Shown here: positions 20,044-32,704 of the stretch, piece after piece
How positions within the stretch are numbered: the stretch's first letter is position 1
Layout of the letters: each line of letters opens with the position of its first letter
NCBI RefSeq assembly: GCF_003696345.1
Contig: NZ_RFLX01000002.1
Span: 248,001-312,000, forward strand
From: Teichococcus wenyumeiae
Lineage (GTDB): Bacteria; Pseudomonadota; Alphaproteobacteria; Acetobacterales; Acetobacteraceae
DNA length: 64,000 nucleotides
Direction of reading: 5' to 3'
Position numbers and translations under genes: made by a program
Notes under the pieces: generated by a model
What the model saw: the letters and a program-made list of their open reading frames with translations, nothing else
Databases searched by the model: none
What the model was told of the DNA's origin: nothing

Positions 20044-21170
20044 AGCAATTCCCGATACACCGAGAGGGTGGCCCGCTGCATGGCGGCGGTGGTGTAGTGC
20101 TCCAGCACCATGGCACGGCCCTGGGCGCCGATGCGGGCGCATTCCGCCGCCGGCAGGGCCAGGGCGCGGGTGATGGCGGCGGCCAGCGCCGGCGCATCGC
20201 CCGGCGGGGTGCGCCAGCCGGTCTCGCCTTCCAGCACCGTCTCGCGCGGGGCGCCGAGGTCGGAGGCGATGACCGGGCATTCCATCGCCTGGGCTTCCAC
20301 GATGGTGCGGCCGAAGGCCTCGGCATCGGTGGAGCAGTGCAGCGCCAGGTCGGCGAGGCGGAAGGCGGCGGGCAGGTCGTCGCAATGGCCGGGCATGGCG
20401 ACATCGCCGCCCAGCCCCAGCGCCACGATCTGCTGCCGCAATTCGGCGGCGAAAGCCCCGCGCCCCTCGTCGCCGACCAGGATTGCGAAGGGGCGCGGCG
20501 CCGGCAGCATGGCCAGGGCGCGCAGCAGCACCTCCTGCCCCTTCCAGCGCGAGATGCGCCCCGGCAGCAGCAGCACCGGCCGCCCTTCCGGCACGCCCCA
20601 GGCCGCCCGCAGCGCCGCCACCCGCGCCTCGGGCACCGTGGCGGGGTCGAAGCGCCGCATGTCCACCCCGCGCGGAATGACGCGGATGCGCGCCGGGTCC
20701 GTGCCATGCCGCTCTCGCAGCAGGGTGGCGATGAACTGGCTGATGGCGATCACCCGCTCCCCCCGCGCCATGACGGAATTGTAGAGCCGCTTGCCGGGGA
20801 AGCCCTCGTTATAGGTGCCGTGATAGGTGGTGACGAAATGCGCGCCGGTTCGCCGCGCCGCCATCAGCGCCGCCCAGGCGGGAAAGCGGCTGCGGGCATG
20901 CAGGATGCCGATCCGCTCCGCCCGCACCAGAGCCGCCAGGGCGCCGGCCTGCCGCAGCAGCGCCCCGGGGGATTTCTGGTCCAGCGGCAGCGTCACGTGC
21001 CGGCCGCCGCGCGCTTCCAGTTCCGCCACCATGCGGCCGCCGGCGGAGGCGACGAAGGGGCGGAAGCCGGCGGCGGCCAGGGCCTCGGCGATTTCGATGG
21101 TGCCGCGTTCCACCCCGCCCGCATTGAGCGCGGGCAGCACCTGCAGCACGGCGGGGCTTTGATCTGGCAT
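20040..21170 (-). CDS. Glycosyltransferase family 4
   Basis: A 376-residue GT-B enzyme. The start is placed at ATG 21170 (MPDQSPAVLQVLPALNAGGV), where family similarity begins; the frame is open further upstream without recognisable sequence. LNAGGVERGTIEIAEALAAAG is the acceptor-domain glycine motif; VIPRGVDMRRFDP, LLPGRISRWKGQEVLLRAL and STDAEAFGRTIVEAQAMECP hold the donor site with E-x7-E. It probably extends the lipopolysaccharide core or another surface glycan, together with the GT9 enzyme whose start overlaps its stop. It diverges from the FAH gene. Confidence 0.88.
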   Translation of the reverse strand: MPDQSPAVLQVLPALNAGGVERGTIEIAEALAAAGFRPFVASAGGRMVAELEARGGRHVTLPLDQKSPGALLRQAGALAALVRAERIGILHARSRFPAWAALMAARRTGAHFVTTYHGTYNEGFPGKRLYNSVMARGERVIAISQFIATLLRERHGTDPARIRVIPRGVDMRRFDPATVPEARVAALRAAWGVPEGRPVLLLPGRISRWKGQEVLLRALAMLPAPRPFAILVGDEGRGAFAAELRQQIVALGLGGDVAMPGHCDDLPAAFRLADLALHCSTDAEAFGRTIVEAQAMECPVIASDLGAPRETVLEGETGWRTPPGDAPALAAAITRALALPAAECARIGAQGRAMVLEHYTTAAMQRATLSVYRELL

Positions 21171-21300
21171 GGGCGCCGCATTAGCGCCCTGGCACGGGAA
21201 TGTCAGCCCAGCCCCGCGCGCCGCCCGCGCCACACGCCGTGCCGGTGGATGGCCGTGGCGGCCGGATCGCGCTACCACGGAGAAAATCCTTCGAGGGGAA

Positions 21301-22440
21301 ATGCCGATGCCGCTTGAAACCGCTTGGCCGCAGGATTGGCGCGAAGGCCACTTCGCGCTGCGCATCCAGGGCGAGGATGGGCCGATGGCCATCGCTCTCG
21401 CCAAGGGCGAAGTCTTCGACATGACGCCCGCCTACGGCACCGTCAGCGCCTGGCTGAACGACCCGCATCCCGCCGCCGCCATCCGCGCCCGCGGCGAGAA
21501 GCTGGCGCTGGACGTACAGGCCCTGCTGGCCGACGGCCGCCTGCTCTCCCCCTTCGACCTGCAGGCGCTGAAAGCCTGCGGCGTCACCTACGTCCGCTCT
21601 ATGCTGGAGCGCGTGATCGAGGAGCGCTGCCGCGGCGATGCCAGCCAGGCCGAGTCGGTGCGGGCCGAGGTGCGCGGCATCATCGGCGACGACCTGACCA
21701 GCCTGCGCCCCGGCAGCCCGGAAGCCATGGCGCTGAAGCAGAACCTGGTCGAGCGCGGCTGGTGGAGCCAGTACCTGGAAGTGGGCATCGGCCCGGATGC
21801 CGAGGTTTTCACCAAGGGCCAGCCGCTCTCCTCCGTCGGCTCCGGCGCCAAGATCGGCGTGCATCCCGACAGCGCCTGGAACAATCCGGAGCCCGAGGTG
21901 GTGCTGGCGGTGGATTCGCAGGGCCGCATCCTGGGCGCCGCGCTGGGCAATGACGTGAACCTGCGCGACGTGGAGGGCCGCTCCGCCCTGCTGCTGGGCC
22001 GCGCCAAGGACAACAACGCCGCCTGCGCCATCGGCCCCGCCATCCGCCTCTTCGACGAGGGTTTTACGCTTGAGGACATCCGGCAGGCCGAGACCACCCT
22101 GACCATCGAGGGCACGGATGGCTTCCGCCTCTCCGAATCCGGCAAGGTCGGCGCCATCAGCCGCGACCCGACGGACCTCGTGGCGCAGATGATCGGCCCA
22201 CACCACCAGTACCCCGATGGCGCGGCGCTGTTTCTCGGCACCCCCTTCTCCCCGGCGCAGGACCGCGGCGAGCCGGGCATGGGCTTCACCCACAAGTATG
22301 GCGACGTGGTGCATATCGCCAGCCCGCGCCTCGGCGCCCTCTGCAACACGGTGGAGCGGACGGACCTCTGCCCACCCTGGCGCTTCGGCATCGGCGCGCT
22401 GATGGCCAATCTGCGCCAGCGGGGGCTGCCGCGCGCATGA
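21301..22440 (+). CDS. Fumarylacetoacetate hydrolase family protein
   Basis: A 379-residue member of the FAH superfamily, which hydrolyses, decarboxylates or dehydrates 2-keto acids with a divalent metal. The metal site is seen in NNPEPEVVLAVDSQGRILG (E-x-E type) and the later GNDVNLRDVEGRSALLLGRAKDN region. C-terminal GEPGMGFTHKYGDVVHIASP is consistent with the fold. Members of this length resemble the ones annotated for sugar-acid or aromatic degradation; the substrate is unknown. ATG 21301 follows GAGGGGAA. It overlaps the alpha/beta hydrolase gene by ATGA, so the pair may form a short catabolic pathway. Confidence 0.85.
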   Translation: MPMPLETAWPQDWREGHFALRIQGEDGPMAIALAKGEVFDMTPAYGTVSAWLNDPHPAAAIRARGEKLALDVQALLADGRLLSPFDLQALKACGVTYVRSMLERVIEERCRGDASQAESVRAEVRGIIGDDLTSLRPGSPEAMALKQNLVERGWWSQYLEVGIGPDAEVFTKGQPLSSVGSGAKIGVHPDSAWNNPEPEVVLAVDSQGRILGAALGNDVNLRDVEGRSALLLGRAKDNNAACAIGPAIRLFDEGFTLEDIRQAETTLTIEGTDGFRLSESGKVGAISRDPTDLVAQMIGPHHQYPDGAALFLGTPFSPAQDRGEPGMGFTHKYGDVVHIASPRLGALCNTVERTDLCPPWRFGIGALMANLRQRGLPRA

Positions 22441-23234
22441 TGGCGGAGGAGACCGGCCGGCTGGACCGGGGCGACGGCGTGGAACTGGCCTGGGCCTCGC
22501 TGCCCGGGCGCGGCCCCACCGTGGTCTTCCTGGGCGGCTTCCGCTCGGACATGGAAGGCACCAAGGCCCTGGCGCTGCGCGACATCTGCGCCGCGCGCGG
22601 GCAGGCCTTCCTGCGGCTGGATTATTCCGGCCATGGCACCAGCGGCGGCGTCTTCGAGCAAGGCTGCATCGGCACCTGGGCGGCGGACGCGGCCCTGGTG
22701 ATCGGGCAGCGGGCGCCGGGGCCGCTGGTGCTGGTCGGTTCCTCCATGGGCGGCTGGATCGCGCTGCTGCTGGCGCGGCAATGGGGCGCGCGGGTGCGGG
22801 CACTGGTCGGCATCGCCGCCGCGCCGGACTTCACCTCCCGCCTGATGGAACCGGCGCTGACCGAGGCCAACCGCGCCGCCCTGGCGCGCGACGGGTTCTT
22901 CCACGAGCCCAATCCCTATGGCGACCCGGTGCCCATCACCGCGAAGCTGCTGGAGGATGGCCGGGCGCAGTCGGTCTTCGGCCAGCCCCTGCCCTTCGCC
23001 GGCCCGGTGCGGCTGCTGCAGGGCATGCGCGATGCCGAGGTGCCCTGGCAGACCGCCACCGACCTCGCAGCGCATCTCGGCACCGAGGATGTCCGCATCC
23101 TGCTGGTGAAGGACGGCGACCACCGCCTCTCCCGCCCGCAGGACCTGCTATTGCTGGAGCAGACCCTCACCAGCCTGCTCGGCACGCAGGATGGCAGCCA
23201 GCCCCTCCCGGAAGCCGGGATAGCGCCAACTTAA
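22437..23234 (+). CDS. Alpha/beta hydrolase
   Basis: A 265-residue serine hydrolase. VVFLGGFRSDMEGTKA supplies the oxyanion region, RLDYSGHGTSGG the loop after strand 4, and LVGSSMGGWIALLLA the nucleophile elbow G-x-S-x-G. Late VKDGDHRLSRP contains the likely catalytic His, and a late Asp lies near DAEVPW. The pattern is close to eukaryotic ABHD10-like and bacterial esterase/thioesterase proteins. It is coupled to the FAH gene by a 4-base overlap. Its last 87 bases overlap the end of the convergent epimerase-like gene. Confidence 0.85.
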   Translation: MMAEETGRLDRGDGVELAWASLPGRGPTVVFLGGFRSDMEGTKALALRDICAARGQAFLRLDYSGHGTSGGVFEQGCIGTWAADAALVIGQRAPGPLVLVGSSMGGWIALLLARQWGARVRALVGIAAAPDFTSRLMEPALTEANRAALARDGFFHEPNPYGDPVPITAKLLEDGRAQSVFGQPLPFAGPVRLLQGMRDAEVPWQTATDLAAHLGTEDVRILLVKDGDHRLSRPQDLLLLEQTLTSLLGTQDGSQPLPEAGIAPT

Positions 23235-24029
23235 CCCCAGCGCGGCCTGGGTGGCCGCCGATCGCACCCGGCGGTTCTCCGCCCAGAAGCCCCGGCCCAT
23301 CGGCGACATGCCTTTCCAGGCTTCCTCGAAGGGCACCGCCGGGGGCAGCGGGGCACCCAGCAGGCGGGCGGCTTCCTCCGTCACGGCGGCGCTTTCGGCC
23401 GGCGTGTCATCGGCCAGGTGCAGCACGCGCGGCGCCGTGCCCTGCGGGCCGCTGGCGGCGGCCACCACGGCGCGGGCGATATCCTCCACATGGATGCGGC
23501 TGAAGCTGTGGCCGGGGCGCAGCACGCGGCGGGCGCGGCCGCTCCGCACCTCGTCCAGCGCGCTGCGGCCGGGGCCATAGATGCCGGCGGTGCGGAACAG
23601 GTCCAGCGCGCAGCGCCCGCCCAGCGCCGCCGCCCAGGCCTGCTCGGCGGCCAGGCGGCGGCGGGACCGCTCCTGCCCCGGCGCCGGGGGCGTCCGCTCG
23701 TCCACCCAGCCGCCATCCCGGTCGCCATAGACCCCGGTGGTGGAAAGATACCCCACCCAGCGCAGATCCCTGGCCCCGGCGATGGCCCCGGCATGGGCGG
23801 CCAGCACCGGGTCGCCCTCCTCCCCCGGCGCGGCGGTGGCCACCAGATGCGTGGCAGCGGCGATGGCCGGCCCGGCCTCCGTGAAGCGCAGCAGGGCCAC
23901 CCCTTCCGGCGCCACGGCATGCTCCGGATTCCGGCTGGTGCCGGAAACGTGAAAGCCCGCGCGCAGGGCCTCCGCCGCGATAGCCTGGCCCGCATAGCCA
24001 AGTCCGAGGATGAGCAAACGTGCTGTCAT
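23148..24029 (-). CDS. NAD(P)-binding Rossmann protein, YeeZ-like sugar epimerase/dehydratase family
   Basis: A 293-residue extended short-chain dehydrogenase-like protein. RLLILGLGYAGQAIAAEAL is the nucleotide motif (G-x-G-x-x-G). LRWVGYLSTTGVYGDRDGG corresponds to the Ser/Thr and Tyr region, but the typical Y-x-x-x-K is not seen, as in YeeZ relatives of uncertain activity. FRTAGIYGPGRSALD and FSRIHVEDIARAV complete the fold. Start ATG 24029 was chosen because the motif starts four residues later. The 3' end overlaps the hydrolase gene on the other strand by 87 bases. Confidence 0.8.
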   Translation of the reverse strand: MTARLLILGLGYAGQAIAAEALRAGFHVSGTSRNPEHAVAPEGVALLRFTEAGPAIAAATHLVATAAPGEEGDPVLAAHAGAIAGARDLRWVGYLSTTGVYGDRDGGWVDERTPPAPGQERSRRRLAAEQAWAAALGGRCALDLFRTAGIYGPGRSALDEVRSGRARRVLRPGHSFSRIHVEDIARAVVAAASGPQGTAPRVLHLADDTPAESAAVTEEAARLLGAPLPPAVPFEEAWKGMSPMGRGFWAENRRVRSAATQAALGLSWRYPGFREGLAAILRAEQAGEGLLQQ

Positions 24030-24075
24030 GCCCTGCATGTGGCGTGGATTGCGGCACGCGGCTAGACTGCTGCCC

Positions 24076-25002
24076 ATGCGAGCCCCCCCGCAAGCTCATG
24101 CGCGGTCCCTCTGGCGCAAAATGGCGCTGGGCATGTCCGCCGCCGCATTGCTGACCGTCACTGGTGCCGGCGCCGTGTTCTGGCTCCATTCCACCACCCT
24201 GACCGAGGCCGCCGAGCCCCGCCCCGCCCCGCCGCCAGAGGCCCAGGCCGCCCCGGCCTCACCGGCCGAGATGCCGCCCGGCAACAGCCTGCCGCTGCCG
24301 CCCGAACCGCCGCGCCTGACCGACAGCCCCGAATACGACACCTGCCTGACCCTGCTGCGCACCGAGCCGGAAGACGCCCTGGCCATGGCCGAAGCCTGGG
24401 AACAGCATGGCGGCGGCGAAGGCGCCCGCCACTGCACTGCCCTGGCGCAACTGGCCCTGGGCGAGCCCGAGCGCGCCGCCGGCCGGCTGGAGCGCCTGGC
24501 CTCCGAATCCAAGGCCGGCAATGCCGCCCGCGCGGCGGTCTATGCCCAGGCAGTACAGGCCTGGACCATGGCCAACCAGCCCGGCCGCGCCTATGGCGCC
24601 AGCACCATGGCCCTGACGCTGTCCCCGGAAGACCCGGCGCTGCTGGTGGACCGCGCCTTGGCCGCCGCCAGTCTGGGCCGCTACGACGAGGCGCTGCTGG
24701 ACCTCAACTACGCCCTGAAGCTGGAACCCGGCCGGCCCGATACACTGGTTTTCCGCGCCGCCGCCCTGCGCCACCTGGACCGGCAGACGGATGCGATGGA
24801 CGACGTAGAATCCGCCCTGGCCCGCGACCCCGGCCACCCCGAGGCCCTGCTGGAACGCGGCATCCTGAAGCAATTGAAGGGCGACACCGCCGGCGCCCGC
24901 CGGGACTGGCAACGCACCGTGGAAGCCGCCCCGGACAGCGCGGCGGCCGATCTGGCACGGCAGAACCTGGCGCTGAACGAGGCGGGGCCAAGGCGGCGCT
25001 GA
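24076..25002 (+). CDS. Membrane-anchored TPR-repeat protein
   Basis: A 308-residue protein with a positively charged N-terminus and one membrane segment (MSAAALLTVTGAGAVFWLH, about residues 20-40), a Pro/Ala-rich linker (about 50-85), then a periplasmic region of tetratricopeptide-like helical repeats such as DPALLVDRALAAASLGRYDE and ALKLEPGRPDTLVFRAAALR. It probably serves as a protein-protein scaffold. ATG 24076 gives a normal anchor; an upstream in-frame ATG at 24010 would overlap the divergent gene. Partner unknown. Confidence 0.75.
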   Translation: MRAPPQAHARSLWRKMALGMSAAALLTVTGAGAVFWLHSTTLTEAAEPRPAPPPEAQAAPASPAEMPPGNSLPLPPEPPRLTDSPEYDTCLTLLRTEPEDALAMAEAWEQHGGGEGARHCTALAQLALGEPERAAGRLERLASESKAGNAARAAVYAQAVQAWTMANQPGRAYGASTMALTLSPEDPALLVDRALAAASLGRYDEALLDLNYALKLEPGRPDTLVFRAAALRHLDRQTDAMDDVESALARDPGHPEALLERGILKQLKGDTAGARRDWQRTVEAAPDSAAADLARQNLALNEAGPRRR

Positions 25003-25019
25003 AGGCCGGGCAGAAGAAA

Positions 25020-25152
25020 GGCCAGGGGAATGAATTCCCCTGGACCCCTTCTTTCTTCTTCAAGTTGGTGAGGCGGAAAGCGGGGCTGCCAGAGGCGGCA
25101 CCCGAAATTCGAAAATAGAAGATGGGGGCCCGGGGGAATTCATTTCCCTGGC
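25020..25152. repeat. Paired inverted palindromic repeat element between convergent genes
   Basis: Two copies of one unit face each other. The left copy contains CCAGGGGAATGAATTCCCCTGG (split as CCAGGGGAAT, GA, ATTCCCCTGG at 25022-25043), then ACCCC and a CTTCTTTCTTCTTC tract. The right copy, read on the reverse strand from 25152, contains GGCCAGGGAAATGAATTCC, then CCGGGCCCCC and CATCTTCTATTTTC. About 50 bases separate the halves. The element sits between the convergent TPR and GST genes, so it may act as a bidirectional terminator or be a REP/BIME-like dispersed repeat. Confidence 0.6.
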
Positions 25153-25164
25153 CGCAGGTGGTGC

Positions 25165-25833
25165 TCAGAAATCCAGGTCGGCGTAATGCGGCGGCGGGTT
25201 CACGCCGCTGACACGGTCGGCCAGCAAGGGCCGGAAGCCGGGGCGGGACTTCACGCGCGCGTACCAGTCCTTGGCGGCGTCGTTCACGGTCCAGTCGATA
25301 TCGCCGATGTAATCCAGCGCCGAGAGATGCGCCGCCGCCGTCAGGTCCGCCAGGGACAGGAAGTTGCCGGCGAGCCACAGTCGCGTCTCGGCCAGCCAGC
25401 CCAGGTAATCCAGGTGCGGCTTCAGGTTGGCATAGCCCGCGCGCAGCGCCGCGGCATCGGGGTTGCCCCGGCCCATCAGGCGCTTCATCTGCTTTTCGTA
25501 ATAGAGGTTCGCCGTCACTTCCCGCGCGAACTTGCCATCGAACCAGGACACGAGGCGCCGCACCTCGGCACGCTCCGCCAGCGTGCGGCCCAGCAGGGGC
25601 AGCTCGGGATAGGCCTCGTCCAGATACTCGCAGATGGCATAACTGTCGGCCAGGACCAGGCCGTTCTCCTCGGCCAGCACCGGCACGGTGCCGGCCGGGT
25701 TCATGTCCATGAACTCGTCGCGGCGCTCCCACACCCGCTCCACACGAAGCTCGAAGGGAATGCGCTTCTCGTTCAGCGCGAGGCGCACCTTCCGGGCATA
25801 GGGAGACAAGGGAAGGTGGTAGAGGATGCGCAT
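25165..25833 (-). CDS. Glutathione S-transferase family protein
   Basis: Cytoplasmic 222-residue GST. The thioredoxin-fold N-terminal domain (1-80) starts MRILYHLPLSPYARKVRLAL, with Ser or Tyr as the likely catalytic residue, then NPAGTVPVLAEE (cis-Pro) and ADSYAICEYLDEAYP (the E-S/Y-x-x-I glutathione-binding block). The helical C-terminal domain includes LAGNFLSLADLTAAAHLSAL with the N-capping motif. The substrate is not predictable. It lies downstream of gltB on the same strand but is separated by strong hairpins. Confidence 0.88.
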   Translation of the reverse strand: MRILYHLPLSPYARKVRLALNEKRIPFELRVERVWERRDEFMDMNPAGTVPVLAEENGLVLADSYAICEYLDEAYPELPLLGRTLAERAEVRRLVSWFDGKFAREVTANLYYEKQMKRLMGRGNPDAAALRAGYANLKPHLDYLGWLAETRLWLAGNFLSLADLTAAAHLSALDYIGDIDWTVNDAAKDWYARVKSRPGFRPLLADRVSGVNPPPHYADLDF

Positions 25834-25850
25834 GCGGTTATGCCAGACGA

Positions 25851-25889
25851 CGGAGGGGCGGCGCTTATCGCATGCACGCCGCCCCTCCG
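25851..25889 (-). terminator. Strong hairpin downstream of gltB
   Basis: CGGAGGGGCGGCG (25851-25863) and CGCCGCCCCTCCG (25877-25889) form a perfect 13-bp stem around 13 bases. A second hairpin, CCTCAC/GTGAGG, lies at about 25899-25916. There is no clear T-run on either side, so this may be a structure that stabilises or ends the gltB transcript rather than a textbook terminator. Confidence 0.5.
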
Positions 25890-25951
25890 CTAGCTTGCCC
25901 TCACCTGAACGTGAGGTTTCAGCAGGATTGTTACGCTCCCGCTAGCGGCGG

Positions 25952-30490
<4,539 letters not shown>

Positions 30491-30528
30491 GGCGCGTTTC
30501 CCTTCGGGCAGGCGGGAACGAGAAAAAA

Positions 30529-31041
30529 TCAGATCTTCAGGCCGCGGGCGCGCAGCGTGTCGCGGTGCTTGGCAAGCGCGCTCATGCCGACATCCTGGCC
30601 CCATTTCATGCCAAAGGCGGCGGCACCGGCGGCCACCGCCGGCGTCACGGCCTGCAGGCGCCGGCCAAGCGGCGTCTCGTAGAAGGCCTTCAGCTCGCGC
30701 AGCTCCGCCGCCGTCATCTGGCTGGCCCAGAGCTCGGTCGTGAAATCGGTCATCTCGGGCAGGCGGGCGCGGAACTCGGGCATCAGCACCTCGTCCACGA
30801 TCTGCTGCACCTCGGCGGCGGGCTTGCCGCTGGCCTGCGCCAGCGCCGCCACGATCTGCTGCGAGACCATGCTCATGACCTGCTCGGCCTGCTTGGCGGA
30901 ATCCAGCGCCACCAGCAGGTCCCGCGCGGCGGCGCGGCTCTCGGCCGTGGCGCCCGGCGCGGCGGGCGGGGCCTGCTGCGCCAGCACAGGCGCGGCGGCC
31001 AGCAGCGAGGCGCCCAGCAGGGCGATGCGAAGCGCGCGCAT
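30529..31041 (-). CDS. Secreted DUF2059 family protein inside the glutamate synthase operon
   Basis: A 170-residue protein with a clear signal peptide (MRALRIALLGASLLAAAPVLAQ). The mature part contains LLVALDSAKQAEQVMSMV, then QQIVDEVLMPEFRARL and LKAFYETPLGRRLQAVTPAV, which match DUF2059; the F-Y-x-T-P-x-G segment is its mark. It is probably a periplasmic helical protein; function is not known. The ATG at 31041 overlaps the gltD stop as TGATG, so translation is coupled, and gltB follows after 38 bases. A GTG directly before is the alternative start. Confidence 0.82.
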   Translation of the reverse strand: MRALRIALLGASLLAAAPVLAQQAPPAAPGATAESRAAARDLLVALDSAKQAEQVMSMVSQQIVAALAQASGKPAAEVQQIVDEVLMPEFRARLPEMTDFTTELWASQMTAAELRELKAFYETPLGRRLQAVTPAVAAGAAAFGMKWGQDVGMSALAKHRDTLRARGLKI

Positions 31042-32483
31042 CACTCGGCCGCCAGGGCCGGCGTCACCGCCTTGGCCAGCACGTATTTCTCGATCTGGTC
31101 GGCGGCATCGCGGCCGTCGCGGATGCCCCAGACCACCAGGGAGGCGCCGCGCACGATGTCGCCGGCAGCGAAGACGCCGGGCAGCTTGGTCATCATGCTG
31201 CGGCGGTCCACCTGCACCGTGCCCCAGCGGGAGACCGCGAGCTCCGGCGCACCAAACATCGCGGGCAGGTCCTCAGGGTCGAAGCCCAGGGCCTTGATCA
31301 CCAGGTCGGCGGGCTCGGTGAACTCGCTGCCGGCGATCCGCTCCACCTGCTGGCGGCCGGTGGCATCGGGCAGGCCCAGATGCATCTTCACCGCGCGCAC
31401 GCCGGTGACGGCGCCGTTCTCGCCCACGAAGCCCTCGGGCGCGGAGAGCCAGGAGAAGGTCACGCCCTCCTCCTCCGCGTTCTTCACCTCGCGCATCGAG
31501 CCGGGCATGTTGGCCTTGTCGCGGCGGTAGAGGCAGGTGACGCTGGCCGCGCCCTGGCGGATGGCGGTGCGCACGCAGTCCATGGCGGTGTCGCCGCCGC
31601 CGATCACGACCACCCGCTTGCCCGCCGCGTTCAGCGCGCCGCTGGCGAAGTCCGGCACATCGTCGCCCAGGCCCTCGCGGTTGGAGGCGGTGAGGTATTC
31701 CAGCGCCGGCACGATGCCGGAGAGATCGGCCCCCTCGCCGCCGATGTCGCGCGCCTTGTAGACGCCGGTGGCGATCAGCACGGCGTCGTGCTTCGCGCGC
31801 AGCTCATCGAGCGTGACGTCGCGGCCGATGGCGCAGTTGAGCACGAAGTTGATACCGCCGGCGGCGAACTGCTCGGCGCGGCGGAGCACCACTTCCTTCT
31901 CCAGCTTGAAGTTGGGGATGCCGTAGATCATCAGCCCGCCGACGCGGTCATAACGGTCATAGACCGTGACCTGCCAGCCGCGCTTGCGCAGCTGCTCCGC
32001 CGCCGCCAGGCCCGCGGGCCCCGCGCCGATGATGCCGACGGAATGCGCCAGCTCCCGCGAGGGCGTCGGCGGCTTGACCCAGCCCATCTCCCAGGCGGTG
32101 TCGTTGATGTAGCGCTCCACCGCGCCGATGGTGACGCTCTCGAAGCCCTTCTCGATCACGCAATTGCCTTCACAGAGCCGGTCCTGCGGGCAGACGCGGC
32201 CGCAGATCTCGGGGAAGGTATTGGTGGCGGCGTTGACCTCATGCGCTTCCTGCAGCCGGCCCTCGGCCGTCAGCTTCAGCCAGTCCGGGATGTTCTGGTT
32301 CAGCGGGCAATGCACGGAGCAGAAGGGCACGCCGCACTGGGAGCAGCGGCTGGCCTGCTCGCTGGCGCGCTCCGCGCTGAAGCGCTGGTAGATCTCGCCG
32401 AAATCGGTGCGTCGCTCGGCCGCGTCGCGCTTGTCCGGCGTCTGTTGGGACAGGCGCACGAATTGCAGCATGCGTTCGGCCAT
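31041..32483 (-). CDS. gltD: Glutamate synthase (NADPH), small subunit
   Basis: Moves electrons from NADPH through FAD and 4Fe-4S clusters to GltB. The 480-residue product has the N-terminal Cys-rich domain (RCSQCGVPFC, HCPLNQNIPDW, CGRVCPQDRLCEGNC), an FAD motif at GIIGAGPAGLAAAEQLRKRG, and an NADPH motif in VVVIGGGDTAMDCVRTA, ending with GVFAAGDIVRGASLVVW. Length is typical. It is the first gene of the operon, unlike the gltB-gltD order of E. coli. A sigma-54 type promoter candidate lies about 135 bases upstream. Confidence 0.96.
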   Translation of the reverse strand: MAERMLQFVRLSQQTPDKRDAAERRTDFGEIYQRFSAERASEQASRCSQCGVPFCSVHCPLNQNIPDWLKLTAEGRLQEAHEVNAATNTFPEICGRVCPQDRLCEGNCVIEKGFESVTIGAVERYINDTAWEMGWVKPPTPSRELAHSVGIIGAGPAGLAAAEQLRKRGWQVTVYDRYDRVGGLMIYGIPNFKLEKEVVLRRAEQFAAGGINFVLNCAIGRDVTLDELRAKHDAVLIATGVYKARDIGGEGADLSGIVPALEYLTASNREGLGDDVPDFASGALNAAGKRVVVIGGGDTAMDCVRTAIRQGAASVTCLYRRDKANMPGSMREVKNAEEEGVTFSWLSAPEGFVGENGAVTGVRAVKMHLGLPDATGRQQVERIAGSEFTEPADLVIKALGFDPEDLPAMFGAPELAVSRWGTVQVDRRSMMTKLPGVFAAGDIVRGASLVVWGIRDGRDAADQIEKYVLAKAVTPALAAE

Positions 32484-32617
32484 GGCGAAGGGCTCCCCGG
32501 GCAGGAAGAAAAAAACAGGCGTGTTGTTTAATCAGGCGCCGGGTGAGCTTGGCTGGCAGGCCGCGCAGGCACCGGCGGGCGGGCGTTCACCGTCCTGAGA
32601 GCAGGATAAGCACGCCC

Positions 32618-32632
32618 GCACAGCAGGTGCCA
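32618..32632 (-). promoter_or_regulatory. Candidate sigma-54 promoter of the gltD operon
   Basis: On the reverse strand the sequence TGGCACCTGCTGTGC has an exact -24 element TGGCAC and a GG-N10-GC spacing; the -12 element is GTGC instead of TTGC. Transcription would start near 32606 with a leader of about 120 nt. Nitrogen control of glutamate synthase through NtrC makes this plausible, but I see no clear NtrC sites, and GC-rich DNA gives such matches by chance. Confidence 0.35.
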
Positions 32633-32704
32633 GCACATTTTGGCCATTTAGACAGTCATGCTGACCTAAAAAATCCGTTGCCGTGCAAGGTTACGCAGAA
32701 GGCG

